Of a DNA stretch of 64,000 nt, positions 7,018 to 16,419 are shown piece by piece. The DNA is taken from assembly GCA_022510405.1 (NCBI GenBank), contig JAFLTP010000005.1, forward strand, positions 1 to 64,000. Reading direction: 5' to 3'. The position numbers and the translations under genes are program-made. Below the pieces are notes generated by a model, which was not told where the DNA came from, searched no databases, and saw nothing but the letters and a program-made list of their open reading frames with translations. The stretch's first letter is position 1. Every line of letters starts with the position of its first letter. The DNA is from Muribaculaceae bacterium. Lineage in GTDB: Bacteria; Bacteroidota; Bacteroidia; Bacteroidales; Muribaculaceae.

Positions 7018-7971
7018 TCAATTGGACGATTGTGGCGATTTCAACCGGATGGATTCTCTTTTTGGTCGCATGGAGAAGGACACCAAAAATACTCCAAGGA
7101 AGATGAGTGCTGTGGCGAAAATTCTGTTCCAGCCGAACAAAGCCAATCCCATTATCGTTGCCAAGAGAGAAGCAACCACAGGTTGCAAATAGGCATACGT
7201 TGAAATCACCGTTGGCTTCAATAATTTTTGTGAATAGGGAATGATAAGATACGCCAAAAATGTGGGGAACAAAATGATATAGGCCAAGCCCATAATGGAT
7301 GATGTCTCCAGTTCCATCCATTGGATAGGGGGAATAAACAGAGAAATACCGGGAATGTAGGTCAAAGCCGAAAAAATAAACATCCATTTCATTATAGTGA
7401 AAGCCGGATATTTATTGATCAGTTTCAAGAAGAAGACATAATAAACCGATGCACATATCTGTGCCATCATACATAGTAGATTACCTAACATTGGATTGAC
7501 GGCTATTTCAGCCTCTTCATTACTGAATGCCATCAACAATGCTCCCGTCAATCCCAAAACCACGCCCAACACTTTAAGGGGCGTGAGAGGATTCCCAATA
7601 AAAATCGCCGCCAATAACAAGGTGAACACCGGTGTGAGCGTACACATCACAGAAGTATCGACAGGTGTAGTGTATTGTATCCCGATTATAAATAATCCCT
7701 GATTCGAGGATATCATTACCACTGAAGCAAGAAACAAGGTGAAATAGTCCTTACGGTCAACCTTCACATCCCCGGTGATCCTTTTCGGCAAAAAGGAAAA
7801 GAGAAGGAACAGAATAGCACCGCCGCCAATTCTTACCACAGACAAAGCAAGGCCGTCAAGTACACCCTGCTCCAACACACTCTTGGCTATGGGAGCCATG
7901 GCTCCCCACATAATTGTGGCCATAAGCATCGCCAAATGTCCGTAGGTTCTGTTTCCTTCTGTGCTCGGCAT
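7018..7971 (-). CDS. EamA/DMT-family metabolite transporter
   Basis: Predicted ten-helix inner-membrane exporter of the drug/metabolite transporter superfamily, 317 residues, the usual size. Two EamA repeats are visible: residues ~12-145 (start HLAMLMATIMWGAMAPIAK, end GLTGALLMAF) and ~160-300 (GNLLCMMAQICASVYYVFFL, ending ALIFLGVFLVSFS). Substrate cannot be inferred. The gene is divergent from nifJ and shares a ~107-base promoter region with it; an exact minus-strand -7 element TAACTTTG lies at 7994-8001, 23 bases before the ATG at 7971. Confidence 0.88.
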   Translation of the reverse strand: MPSTEGNRTYGHLAMLMATIMWGAMAPIAKSVLEQGVLDGLALSVVRIGGGAILFLLFSFLPKRITGDVKVDRKDYFTLFLASVVMISSNQGLFIIGIQYTTPVDTSVMCTLTPVFTLLLAAIFIGNPLTPLKVLGVVLGLTGALLMAFSNEEAEIAVNPMLGNLLCMMAQICASVYYVFFLKLINKYPAFTIMKWMFIFSALTYIPGISLFIPPIQWMELETSSIMGLAYIILFPTFLAYLIIPYSQKLLKPTVISTYAYLQPVVASLLATIMGLALFGWNRIFATALIFLGVFLVSFSMRPKRESIRLKSPQSSN

Positions 7972-7993
7972 ATTTATCCTTGCAATTTTTCTG

Positions 7994-8001
7994 CAAAGTT
8001 A
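7994..8001 (-). promoter_or_regulatory. -7 promoter element for the EamA gene
   Basis: Minus strand TAACTTTG is an exact match to the Bacteroidetes -7 consensus TAnnTTTG. No TTTG is found at the expected -33 spacing, so the match is half of the bipartite promoter. The predicted leader is about 16 bases. Confidence 0.4.
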
Positions 8002-8026
8002 ACGGGTTTATTGTTTATTATCTTAT

Positions 8027-8057
8027 TTTGCTATTCCAAAATATTAAATTATCTTTG
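8027..8057 (+). promoter_or_regulatory. Bipartite Bacteroidetes promoter for nifJ
   Basis: TTTG at 8027-8030 and TATCTTTG at 8050-8057, separated by exactly 19 bases: a full match to the sigma-ABfr consensus TTTG-N19-TAnnTTTG. Transcription would begin near 8064, about 15 bases before the ATG at 8079. That supports the ATG at 8079 over the more upstream in-frame ATG at 7980. Confidence 0.75.
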
Positions 8058-8078
8058 AGAAAATTCTATACCTCCTTA

Positions 8079-11000
8079 ATGGCGAACGCTAAGAAAATAG
8101 TGGATGGATGCACCGCAGCTGCTTATGTGGCCTACGCTTTCAGCGAGGTTGCAACCATCTACCCCATCACCCCTATTGCATCCATGGGAGAGACGGCTGA
8201 CAGATGGCACGCCCAAGGACTGAAGAATCTTTTCGGAAGCCCCATGCAGGTAAAGGAGATGGAATCGGAACTCGGAGCAGCGGGCGCAACTCATGGAGCA
8301 CTCGTAGCCGGAGCCTTGGCAACAACTTTCACAGCGTCACAGGGATTGATGCTTATGATCCCCAATATGTATAAAATCTCAGGAGAATTGCTCCCCGGGG
8401 TGTTTCATGTTGGATGTCGTTCATTGGCAACACAGGCTTTAAGCATTTTCGGTGACCATCAGGATGTGATGGCTTGCAGGGCCACGGGATTCGCCCTTCT
8501 GGCATCAGCTTCAGTACAGGAGACCCACGACTTGGCAATAGTATCACATCTTTCCGCAATAGAAGGGAGAGTGCCGGTACTGCATTTCTTCGACGGATGG
8601 CGTACATCCAACGAGATGGACACAATCTCAATGGTGGCATACGAAGACCTAAAACCGCTGGTGCCCTATGACAAAGTTCTGGAATTCCGAAAAAGGTCGA
8701 TGAATCCGGAACACCCTGACTTAAGAGGCTCGGCACAAAATTCCGATGTATATTTCCAAAATCGGGAGGCAGCCAACAAATACTACAATGCCTTTGCCGA
8801 TATCGTTCAGTCCAACATGGACAAGATAGTTCCCTTGGTGGGTAAAAATTATCATCTGTTCGACTACACGGGCGCTCCTGATGCCGACCGAATTATAATC
8901 TCAATGGGTTCAAGTTGCGACGTAATCGAAGAAACGGTGAATTACCTCAATGGCAAAGGTGAAAAGGTTGGACTGATAAAGGTAAGACTTTACCGTCCAT
9001 TTTCGGCAAAACACCTTTTGGCTGCAATACCGGAAACAGTGAAAGCAATCGCCGTGCTCGACAGAACCAAGGAACCGGGAGCCGAAGGAGAGCCGCTCTA
9101 TCAAGATGTTGCTGCAGCTCTTTATAAAGCCAAAAGACAGTTGACACTCATAGGTGGAAGATACGGTCTCAGCAGCAAGGAGTTCGATCCTTCGATGGTG
9201 AAGAGAGTGTTTGATGAATTGAAAACGGATAATCCCAAGGATGGTTTCACAATCGGAATAAACGATGACGTGACCCACACATCCTTAGACGTCACCGAAC
9301 ATATCACCACTATTTCTCCAAACATACAACAGGCAGTGTTCTACGGAATGGGTTCCGACGGATCGGTAGGAGCCGCCAAAATGGCAGCTAAAATTATCGG
9401 TGATGCGGAAAATCTTTATGCCCAGGCCTACTTCCATTATTCGGCAAAGAAATCCGGAGGTTACACACTCTCCGAACTACGCATAAGCCCCCAACCTATC
9501 ACTTCGGCTTATGGAATCGAGAATGCCGATTTCGTGATGTGCAACAAGGATACCTATACCAGCCGCTTCAACATTATAAAAAATCTCAAAGAAGGAGGAA
9601 TTCTGGTACTCAACAGCCATTGGACGGCCGATGATATGAACACCATGCTTCCGGCATCGCTAAGAAAAGGAATTTCCGACAAGAAAATCAAGCTCTATAA
9701 CCTTGACGCCACCAAGATCGCGGCCGACCATAACTTAGGGGTACGGATAAACACTATCATGCTCACGGCATTCCTTAAATTGGTGCCGATAATTCCCTTC
9801 GAGGAATCCTATTCCAAATTAAAGGATCTTATTACCGACACATACAAACACGAAGGCATGAGCGTGGTTACTAAAAACCTCGCGGCAATTGAAGCGGCTT
9901 TAAATAGTCTCATAGAAATAAATTACCCGTCTTCGTGGTCGAGTACTACGCAAACTCAAGTCGCCCATCCGGAAGAAGATTTAGAGGGAACAGCTCTATT
10001 TAATGCTAAAATTGCTGTCCCTTGCAACAAACTCGAGGGGGATGATCTGCCGGTTTCGGTTTTCACTCCCGACGGAACCATGCCGATGGGCACCACAGCA
10101 TTCGAAAAAAGAAGGATAGCGATCAACATACCGGAATGGGATGTAGACAAATGTGTGGAATGTACCCTATGCTCATACGTTTGTCCGCATGCCACTATCC
10201 GACCCTATCTGCTCGATGCCGATGAAAAGAAAAACGCACCTGCAGATATGACCACTAAAGATGCCCGTTACAAAGAACTCCGAGGATTGCAATGGCGTAT
10301 CCAGGTTTATCCTGAAGATTGCGTGGGTTGCGGTTCATGTTCAGTGATCTGCCCGGGTCATGCCCTCACAATGAAACCTTTGGAGAGTCAACTCAATACC
10401 CAGATTCCATTACTTGAATACGCACAAAAAAATATCACCATAAAGGATAACTTGCTCCCAAGAAACACCATCGCCGGTAGCCAGATGCACCAGCCTCTCC
10501 TTCAATTCTCCGGTGCTTGTGCAGGTTGCGGAGAGACACCATATGTGAAACTTCTAACACAACTTATGGGTGAGCGTCTCTTGATAGCCAATGCCACCGG
10601 TTGCAGTTCTATTTGGGGAGCCAACTATCCGAGCAACGCATATTGTACCGACAGATTCGGTAGAGGTCCCGCTTGGGGTAACTCTCTGTTTGAAGACAAC
10701 GCAGAATATGGTTTCGGAATGGCCACCGCAATTTCCCACCGTAGGCAAAGATTAGTAGAAGTGGCAAGCCAAACTGTCAAAGACAGCGATTGTCCCCCAG
10801 ATTTGAAGACCGCACTCCAAAACTGGCTCGATGTCAAGGAAGATAAAGTGAAATCCGACACCCTTGGAAAAGAGGCGATAGAAATTCTCAAAAAATATCA
10901 GGCCATTCCGGGAGTAAAAGAAATGCTCGAATGCTCCGACCTCTTCGCCAAGAAGAGTATCTGGATAATTGGAGGAGACGGATGGGCTTATGATATCGGA

Positions 11001-11609
11001 TTCGCAGGGCTCGATCATGTGCTTGCCCAGAATGTAGATGTGAATGTCTTGGTGATGGATACTGAATGCTATTCCAATACCGGTGGCCAGACATCAAAAG
11101 CTACACCATTGGGCGCTACAGCAAAATATTCCTATGATGGGAAACGTACTTATAAAAAAGATTTAGGCAGAATGATGATGACCTATGGATTCGTGTATGT
11201 GGCATCGATAGCGCTCGGAGCCAATTATATGCAAGGATTGCAGGCTCTTGAAGAGGCAGACGCGTATCCGGGTCCATCGATCGTGATTGCCTATTGTCCC
11301 TGTATCAACCATGGAATACGTGCCGGTATGTCACATTCAATAGTGGAAGAAAAACTTGCCGTGAAATGTGGTTATTGGCCCATGTATAGATACAACCCGG
11401 CAAATGTAGCCAAGGGAGAGCATCCTCTCTCAGTGGATTACAACAAGCCGGATGATTCCATGGCGGAATTCCTCGATGGCGAAGACAGGTATGCAGATTT
11501 GAAATTGCGAGCTCCGGCTGAAGCCGATATTCTGCGCCCTGAGCTTCAGGAGAGGTGTGACAACCTTTATGATCTAATGAAATATGATATAAATTCTCCA
11601 AACCTATAA
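8079..11609 (+). CDS. nifJ: Pyruvate:ferredoxin (flavodoxin) oxidoreductase
   Basis: Single-chain pyruvate:ferredoxin oxidoreductase converting pyruvate and CoA to acetyl-CoA and CO2 while reducing ferredoxin; the key anaerobic fermentation enzyme. With the ATG at 8079 it has 1176 residues, the family length. Visible domains in order: N-terminal pyruvate-binding domain (ATIYPITPIASMGE), CoA-region domain, a two-[4Fe-4S] ferredoxin module (CVECTLCSYVCP and CVGCGSCSVICP), and the C-terminal TPP domain with a further cluster cysteine pair (CAGCGETPY), GGDGWAYDIGF and TECYSNTGGQTSKATP. A perfect promoter precedes it. The GH2 gene starts 7 bases downstream, so part of the gal genes may be read through from here. 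Confidence 0.97.
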   Translation: MANAKKIVDGCTAAAYVAYAFSEVATIYPITPIASMGETADRWHAQGLKNLFGSPMQVKEMESELGAAGATHGALVAGALATTFTASQGLMLMIPNMYKISGELLPGVFHVGCRSLATQALSIFGDHQDVMACRATGFALLASASVQETHDLAIVSHLSAIEGRVPVLHFFDGWRTSNEMDTISMVAYEDLKPLVPYDKVLEFRKRSMNPEHPDLRGSAQNSDVYFQNREAANKYYNAFADIVQSNMDKIVPLVGKNYHLFDYTGAPDADRIIISMGSSCDVIEETVNYLNGKGEKVGLIKVRLYRPFSAKHLLAAIPETVKAIAVLDRTKEPGAEGEPLYQDVAAALYKAKRQLTLIGGRYGLSSKEFDPSMVKRVFDELKTDNPKDGFTIGINDDVTHTSLDVTEHITTISPNIQQAVFYGMGSDGSVGAAKMAAKIIGDAENLYAQAYFHYSAKKSGGYTLSELRISPQPITSAYGIENADFVMCNKDTYTSRFNIIKNLKEGGILVLNSHWTADDMNTMLPASLRKGISDKKIKLYNLDATKIAADHNLGVRINTIMLTAFLKLVPIIPFEESYSKLKDLITDTYKHEGMSVVTKNLAAIEAALNSLIEINYPSSWSSTTQTQVAHPEEDLEGTALFNAKIAVPCNKLEGDDLPVSVFTPDGTMPMGTTAFEKRRIAINIPEWDVDKCVECTLCSYVCPHATIRPYLLDADEKKNAPADMTTKDARYKELRGLQWRIQVYPEDCVGCGSCSVICPGHALTMKPLESQLNTQIPLLEYAQKNITIKDNLLPRNTIAGSQMHQPLLQFSGACAGCGETPYVKLLTQLMGERLLIANATGCSSIWGANYPSNAYCTDRFGRGPAWGNSLFEDNAEYGFGMATAISHRRQRLVEVASQTVKDSDCPPDLKTALQNWLDVKEDKVKSDTLGKEAIEILKKYQAIPGVKEMLECSDLFAKKSIWIIGGDGWAYDIGFAGLDHVLAQNVDVNVLVMDTECYSNTGGQTSKATPLGATAKYSYDGKRTYKKDLGRMMMTYGFVYVASIALGANYMQGLQALEEADAYPGPSIVIAYCPCINHGIRAGMSHSIVEEKLAVKCGYWPMYRYNPANVAKGEHPLSVDYNKPDDSMAEFLDGEDRYADLKLRAPAEADILRPELQERCDNLYDLMKYDINSPNL

Positions 11610-11616
11610 AACCATA

Positions 11617-14034
11617 ATGAAAAAAATAATATCACTCGGAGTGCTGGCACTCGCTTTAACTCCGGCTTTGTATGCGCAGCGATCCGACACGCTGATAAAA
11701 AATTGGGAATTCAGCAACGACAGCACACAGTGGAAAAACGTTACTATTCCCCATGACTGGGCGATCTACGGACCATTCAGTCGCGACTACGACTTACAGG
11801 AAGTGGCAATAGAACAGAACGGTGAAACCGAGGCTTCTTGGAAAACAGGTCGTACCGGTGGTCTTCCTTATGTTGGTAAAGGTTTCTACAAAACTAATAT
11901 TGAAATCAAAGACACCACCGACAAAAGCATCGCTCTTTTGTTTGACGGAGCCATGAGTCATGCAAATGTATATGTCAACGGCAAACACGTGGCTTATTGG
12001 CCTTATGGTTACAATTCATTTTATGTGAATCTTGACGGTGTGGTGAAACCCGGTGACAACGTAGTGGAAGTTTCCCTCGAAAACCCCGACAAGTCATCAC
12101 GTTGGTATCCGGGAGCCGGTCTTTACAGAAATGTCCATCTAATCGAACGCAATAAAGTTCATATTCCGGTGTGGGGAACCTATCTCACCACTCCATATGT
12201 TTCAAAAGAATATGCCAACGTGCATTTGAAGACAGAAGTTGAAGGCATCAACAAAGGAGAGGAATTCACCCTGAACACCGTGATCAAAAATGCCGAAGGA
12301 AAAGAAGTAGCATCCGACACACATAGCTATAAATTCTATCCCGGCGCTCCCATCTACCAGAACATCCGAGTTAACAATCCTTCACTCTGGACACCTGAGA
12401 CTCCTACCCTCTACACAGCCACCACGAATGTGATAAAAGATGGCAAGACAGTAGATTCCTACGACACAAGATTCGGTATCCGCACCATCGAATTCAGAGC
12501 CGGCGACGGTTTCTATCTAAATGGAGAGAAAACCAAATTCAAAGGAGTCAACAATCACCATGACCTCGGCCCTCTCGGAGCAGCCATTAACACTTCAGCC
12601 CTTCGTTATCAGATGGAAATGATGAAAGACCTTGGAGTAAACGCCATCCGCACTTCTCACAATATGCCGGCTCCGGAACTGGTGGCATTGGCAGATGAAA
12701 TGGGCTTCATGCTTATGGTGGAATCTTTCGACGACTGGGGTTTCCGTCCCAAGAGCGAGAATGGTTACGGCACTCTTTTCAACGACTGGGCCGAAAACGA
12801 TGTAGTTAACATGGTGAGAAATTATCGTAACAATCCATCGGTTGTAATCTGGTCGGTAGGTAACGAGGTTCCTTCACAATGGGGTCCCGATGGAATTTCA
12901 GAACTTTTGTTCCTTCAGGATATCGTGCATAGAGAGGATCCTACACGTCCCGTCACCAATGGCATGGATCAGTTTGACGCGGTAATCAACAACGGATTCG
13001 CAGCCTCCACAGACATCCCGAGCTTTAACTATAAAGTGAATCGTTACGAAGAGGCTATTCCAAAGTTACCGCAAGGTTTCCTTTTGGGTACTGAAACTTC
13101 TTCCACAGTATCTTCACGTGGCAAATATTATTTCCCGGTTGAATTGGGAGCGGGCGTGATGCGTCCGGACAACCAATCAAGCAGTTATGACGTGGAATAC
13201 GCAACTTGGAGTAATATTCCCGACGATGATTTCAAAGTTGATGACGATCTCGACTATAATATGGGACAGTTCGTTTGGACAGGTTTCGACTACCTTGGAG
13301 AGCCCTATCCTTATGACACTGACGCCTGGCCAAGTCATAGCTCATATTTCGGAATAATTGACCTTGCATCAATCCCAAAAGACAGATATTATCTCTACCG
13401 CTCACAATGGAATGATAAAGACAATACCCTCCATATTCTGCCCCATTGGAATTGGGAAGGAAGAGAAGGAGAAGTGACTCCGGTATTTGTTTACACCAAT
13501 TCCCCGAAGGCCGAACTCTTCATCAATGGCAAAAGTCAGGGAATGAAAGAAAAACGTAAAGATGGCAGCAATATGGAAAGATACCGCCTGATGTGGAACG
13601 ACGTGGTGTATGAACCTGGAGAGGTTATGGTGGTGGCTTATGATGAAAATGGCAATGAAACCGGAAGAAAAACAGTGAAGACGGCTGGCAAACCCGACCA
13701 TCTTGTGCTCACCCCTAATCGGACATCACTCACAGCTGATGGGGAAGACCTCGTGTATATCATGGTGCAAGTTGCCGACAAGGAAGGCAACATCGTTCCC
13801 ACAGATGAGAGAGAAGTGAAATTCACAACCAAGGGAGCGGGCACTTTCAGAGCCACGGCAAACGGAGACGCCACAAGTCTGCGTTCTTTCCAAGAACCTG
13901 TGATGGATCTTTTCTCCGGTGCTGCTACAGCAATCGTACAGAGCGGAAACACACCTGGAGAAATCACTTTCACCGCAAAAGCAAAAGGGGTGAAACCCGC
14001 AACCGTTACAATTCCGGTAAAACCACAACAATAA
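11617..14034 (+). CDS. GH2 beta-galactosidase-like exported enzyme
   Basis: Predicted glycoside hydrolase family 2 enzyme, 805 residues, with a signal peptide (MKKIISLGVLALALTPALYA), so periplasmic or surface. Domains in order: jelly-roll sugar-binding (about 25-180), Ig-like (190-290), TIM barrel (295-590) with RTSHNMPAPEL, general acid/base E417 in SVGNEVPSQ and nucleophile E493 in LLGTETSS, then a DUF4982-type domain and a C-terminal Big-like domain ending near 805. GH2 includes galactosidases and glucuronidases; placement directly before galK and galM favours beta-galactosidase. Confidence 0.85.
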   Translation: MKKIISLGVLALALTPALYAQRSDTLIKNWEFSNDSTQWKNVTIPHDWAIYGPFSRDYDLQEVAIEQNGETEASWKTGRTGGLPYVGKGFYKTNIEIKDTTDKSIALLFDGAMSHANVYVNGKHVAYWPYGYNSFYVNLDGVVKPGDNVVEVSLENPDKSSRWYPGAGLYRNVHLIERNKVHIPVWGTYLTTPYVSKEYANVHLKTEVEGINKGEEFTLNTVIKNAEGKEVASDTHSYKFYPGAPIYQNIRVNNPSLWTPETPTLYTATTNVIKDGKTVDSYDTRFGIRTIEFRAGDGFYLNGEKTKFKGVNNHHDLGPLGAAINTSALRYQMEMMKDLGVNAIRTSHNMPAPELVALADEMGFMLMVESFDDWGFRPKSENGYGTLFNDWAENDVVNMVRNYRNNPSVVIWSVGNEVPSQWGPDGISELLFLQDIVHREDPTRPVTNGMDQFDAVINNGFAASTDIPSFNYKVNRYEEAIPKLPQGFLLGTETSSTVSSRGKYYFPVELGAGVMRPDNQSSSYDVEYATWSNIPDDDFKVDDDLDYNMGQFVWTGFDYLGEPYPYDTDAWPSHSSYFGIIDLASIPKDRYYLYRSQWNDKDNTLHILPHWNWEGREGEVTPVFVYTNSPKAELFINGKSQGMKEKRKDGSNMERYRLMWNDVVYEPGEVMVVAYDENGNETGRKTVKTAGKPDHLVLTPNRTSLTADGEDLVYIMVQVADKEGNIVPTDEREVKFTTKGAGTFRATANGDATSLRSFQEPVMDLFSGAATAIVQSGNTPGEITFTAKAKGVKPATVTIPVKPQQ

Positions 14035-14073
14035 CAACATTAACAACAATAACTTTTAAAACCTAATACGCAC

Positions 14074-15225
14074 ATGACAACTGATCAAATGCAAAAAGAA
14101 ATCGAGAAAACCTTCGCTGATAAATTCGGAGGGGAAGGTTCTGTATATGCGTCTGCAGGACGTATCAACCTTATTGGCGAACATACCGACTACAACGGTG
14201 GTTTCGTGTTCCCGGGTGCCATAGACAAAGTCATTATGGCCGACATCCGTCCTAACGGAACTGACAAAGTGAGAGTGTATTCAATCGACATTAAGGAATC
14301 CGCTGAATTTGGTCTCAACGAGGAAGATGCCCCCAAGCAGTCTTGGGCAAGATATATCTTCGGTATATGCCGTGAAATAATCAAAAGAGGAGGAATTGTG
14401 AAAGGCTTTGACGCCGTTTTTGCCGGTAACGTACCTTTGGGTGCCGGCCTCAGCTCTTCTGCAGCACTTGAATCTTGCTTTGCTTTCGCACTCAACGATC
14501 TTTTCAACGACAATACTATCGACAAGTTCGAACTCGCAAAGATCGGCCAAAGCACCGAACACAACTATTGCGGAGTGAACTGCGGTATCATGGACCAGTT
14601 CGCTTCAGTTTTCGGCAAAGAAGGCAACCTCATGCGTCTTGACTGCCGCAGCCTCGAATATGAATACTTCCCGTTCAAACCGAAAGACTACCGTCTGGTG
14701 CTCGTGGATTCAAGAGTGAAACACGAACTCAAGGATTCTCCTTACAACAAACGCAGGGAATCTTGTGAAAGAGTAGCCAAACGTCTCGGCATTGAAACCC
14801 TCCGCGACGCAACAATGGATGACCTCAACAAGGTGAAAAGCGATATTACGGCTGAAGATTATATGCGTGCAAAATATGTAATCGAGGAAAAAGACAGAGT
14901 ATTGGCCGTTTGCGACGCCCTGAATGCCGGCGACTACGAGACTGTGGGTAAGAAAATGTATGAAACCCACGAAGGTCTTTCTAAAGATTATGAAGTAAGC
15001 TGCGAAGAACTCGACTATCTCAACGACCTCGCCAAAGAAATGGGCGTAACAGGTTCTCGTATCATGGGTGGCGGTTTCGGCGGCTGTACAATCAACCTTC
15101 TTCCCAATGACCTTCATGATAAATTCGTGGAGACCGTGACTGCCAAGTTCAATGACAAATATGGTCATGAACCGATGATTTATGATGTAGTGATTTCTGA
15201 CGGTGCACGTCTTGTAAAGAAATAA
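14074..15225 (+). CDS. galK: Galactokinase
   Basis: Phosphorylates alpha-D-galactose to galactose-1-phosphate with ATP, the first committed Leloir step. At 383 residues it has the expected length. The GHMP-kinase signature motifs are present: the galactose-binding GRINLIGEHTDYNGG near residue 30, the ATP-loop PLGAGLSSSAALE near residue 125, and the C-terminal GSRIMGGGFGGCT. It follows the GH2 enzyme by 39 bases and precedes galM by 8, giving a GH2-galK-galM operon for galactoside use. Confidence 0.96.
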   Translation: MTTDQMQKEIEKTFADKFGGEGSVYASAGRINLIGEHTDYNGGFVFPGAIDKVIMADIRPNGTDKVRVYSIDIKESAEFGLNEEDAPKQSWARYIFGICREIIKRGGIVKGFDAVFAGNVPLGAGLSSSAALESCFAFALNDLFNDNTIDKFELAKIGQSTEHNYCGVNCGIMDQFASVFGKEGNLMRLDCRSLEYEYFPFKPKDYRLVLVDSRVKHELKDSPYNKRRESCERVAKRLGIETLRDATMDDLNKVKSDITAEDYMRAKYVIEEKDRVLAVCDALNAGDYETVGKKMYETHEGLSKDYEVSCEELDYLNDLAKEMGVTGSRIMGGGFGGCTINLLPNDLHDKFVETVTAKFNDKYGHEPMIYDVVISDGARLVKK

Positions 15226-15233
15226 AAGGCGCT

Positions 15234-16280
15234 ATGAAAATCACAAAAAGAATATCACCCTCTCCGGAGGGTGATATCACCCTTTTCAGGATAGAGAATG
15301 CATCAGGAGCCTCTGTAGAAGTATCTTCATTAGGAGCAGGCATCACATCCGTGAGAGTTCCCGATAAATTTGGAGAAATCGCAGAGGTGGCTTTGGGTTA
15401 TGAAAATCCCGCCGACTACATGGCCGACGGACCATGTATGGGAAAAGTGCCGGGTCGTTATGCCAACCGTATCGCCAAAGGGCATCTTGAAGTGGAAGGA
15501 AAGACATATCAGCTCAACATCAACAATGGGCCAAACGCTCTGCATGGTGGTCCCACAGGTTTCCAGAACCGACTCTGGGATGCAGCATTAATTCCCAATG
15601 GGGTTCGTTTCACTTATGTGTCGAAAGATGGCGAGGAAAATTATCCGGGCACATTGAGCGTTAGCGCCGAATATACCTGGAGCGAAGACAATGTATTGAC
15701 TTTGAATCTTAAAGCCACCACCGATGCGGTTACTGTTGTGAATCTAACCAACCATGCATATTTTAATCTTGAAGGTGCAGATTCAGGTAGCGTCTTGAAG
15801 CATAAGTTGTGTATCAAATCCAATAATTATCTTCCCACAGACACTACACAGATACCCACCGGTGAATTAGCTCCTGTAAAGGGTACTCCTATGGATTTCA
15901 CATCTCCGAAAGAAATCGGTATCGATATCAATGCTGATTTCGAACCGCTCAAGATCGGAAAGGGCTACGACCATTGCTGGGCAATCGATAATTGGGAGAA
16001 AGGTAAGTTGGTGGAAGGAGCCGTAGTGCTCGCAGCTCCCTCTTCTGGTAGAATACTCACCATCAGTTCAACACAACCCGGAGTCCAGATCTACACCGGC
16101 AACTGGTTGGACGGAAGTCCTAAAAACAAAAGCGGCGTTTCATATAAAGACTATGAAGGCGTGGCAATAGAAATGCAGGGATTCCCGGATGCACCTAACA
16201 AACCGGGGTTCCCGAGTCAGGAATTAAAACCGGGTGAAACCTATAATGAAACCATCAAATTCGCTTTCTCGGTAGAATAA
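15234..16280 (+). CDS. galM: Aldose 1-epimerase (galactose mutarotase)
   Basis: Interconverts beta- and alpha-D-galactose so that galactokinase receives its alpha substrate. 348 residues. Family hallmarks seen: GRYANRIAKG near residue 80, LNINNGPNALHGG near 100 (catalytic His), NLTNHAYFNL near 175 (second His), and the C-terminal GVAIEMQGFPDAPN carrying the catalytic Glu. No signal peptide is apparent. Codons about 7-16 lie over two overlapping palindromes (15252-15282) that may influence expression. It is followed by a clear terminator. Confidence 0.95.
   Translation: MKITKRISPSPEGDITLFRIENASGASVEVSSLGAGITSVRVPDKFGEIAEVALGYENPADYMADGPCMGKVPGRYANRIAKGHLEVEGKTYQLNINNGPNALHGGPTGFQNRLWDAALIPNGVRFTYVSKDGEENYPGTLSVSAEYTWSEDNVLTLNLKATTDAVTVVNLTNHAYFNLEGADSGSVLKHKLCIKSNNYLPTDTTQIPTGELAPVKGTPMDFTSPKEIGIDINADFEPLKIGKGYDHCWAIDNWEKGKLVEGAVVLAAPSSGRILTISSTQPGVQIYTGNWLDGSPKNKSGVSYKDYEGVAIEMQGFPDAPNKPGFPSQELKPGETYNETIKFAFSVE
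15252..15282 (+). promoter_or_regulatory. Overlapping inverted repeats inside the galM start region
   Basis: ATATCACCCT (15252-15261) pairs with AGGGTGATAT (15268-15277). The second arm also forms a perfect 14-base palindrome GGGTGATATCACCC (15269-15282), followed by TTTTC. The two hairpins are mutually exclusive because they share the middle arm, an arrangement reminiscent of attenuators. It is also coding sequence for ISPSPEGDITLF, so chance cannot be excluded. Confidence 0.35.
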
Positions 16281-16291
16281 CTTGAAATAAG

Positions 16292-16333
16292 TAAGTCAGT
16301 GCAAATTAAAGGGCACTGACTTATTTATATTTG
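16292..16333 (+). terminator. Terminator of the galactose operon
   Basis: An 11-base perfect stem TAAGTCAGTGC/GCACTGACTTA (16292-16302 with 16313-16323) and a 10-base loop, followed by TTTATATTTG. It lies 12 bases after the galM stop codon. Confidence 0.8.
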
Positions 16334-16347
16334 TGGCATATTTTATT

Positions 16348-16355
16348 TATATTTG
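16348..16355 (+). promoter_or_regulatory. Candidate -7 promoter element for the Na/Pi transporter
   Basis: TATATTTG matches TAnnTTTG exactly. It lies within the second of two identical 13-mers TTATTTATATTTG (16321-16333 and 16343-16355). No TTTG at the ideal -33 spacing is present. The leader to the ATG at 16420 would be about 58 bases. Confidence 0.35.
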
Positions 16356-16419
16356 CACTCGTGACCCCGGGTTCGCCTAAGGTTGATTTCCACCCTATAA
16401 ACATATCATCACATTACCG

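Noticed and set aside
7980-8078. 33-residue N-terminal extension of NifJ from the ATG at 7980
   Set aside because: The consensus promoter at 8027-8057 lies inside this extension, and the family begins at MANAKKIVDG.
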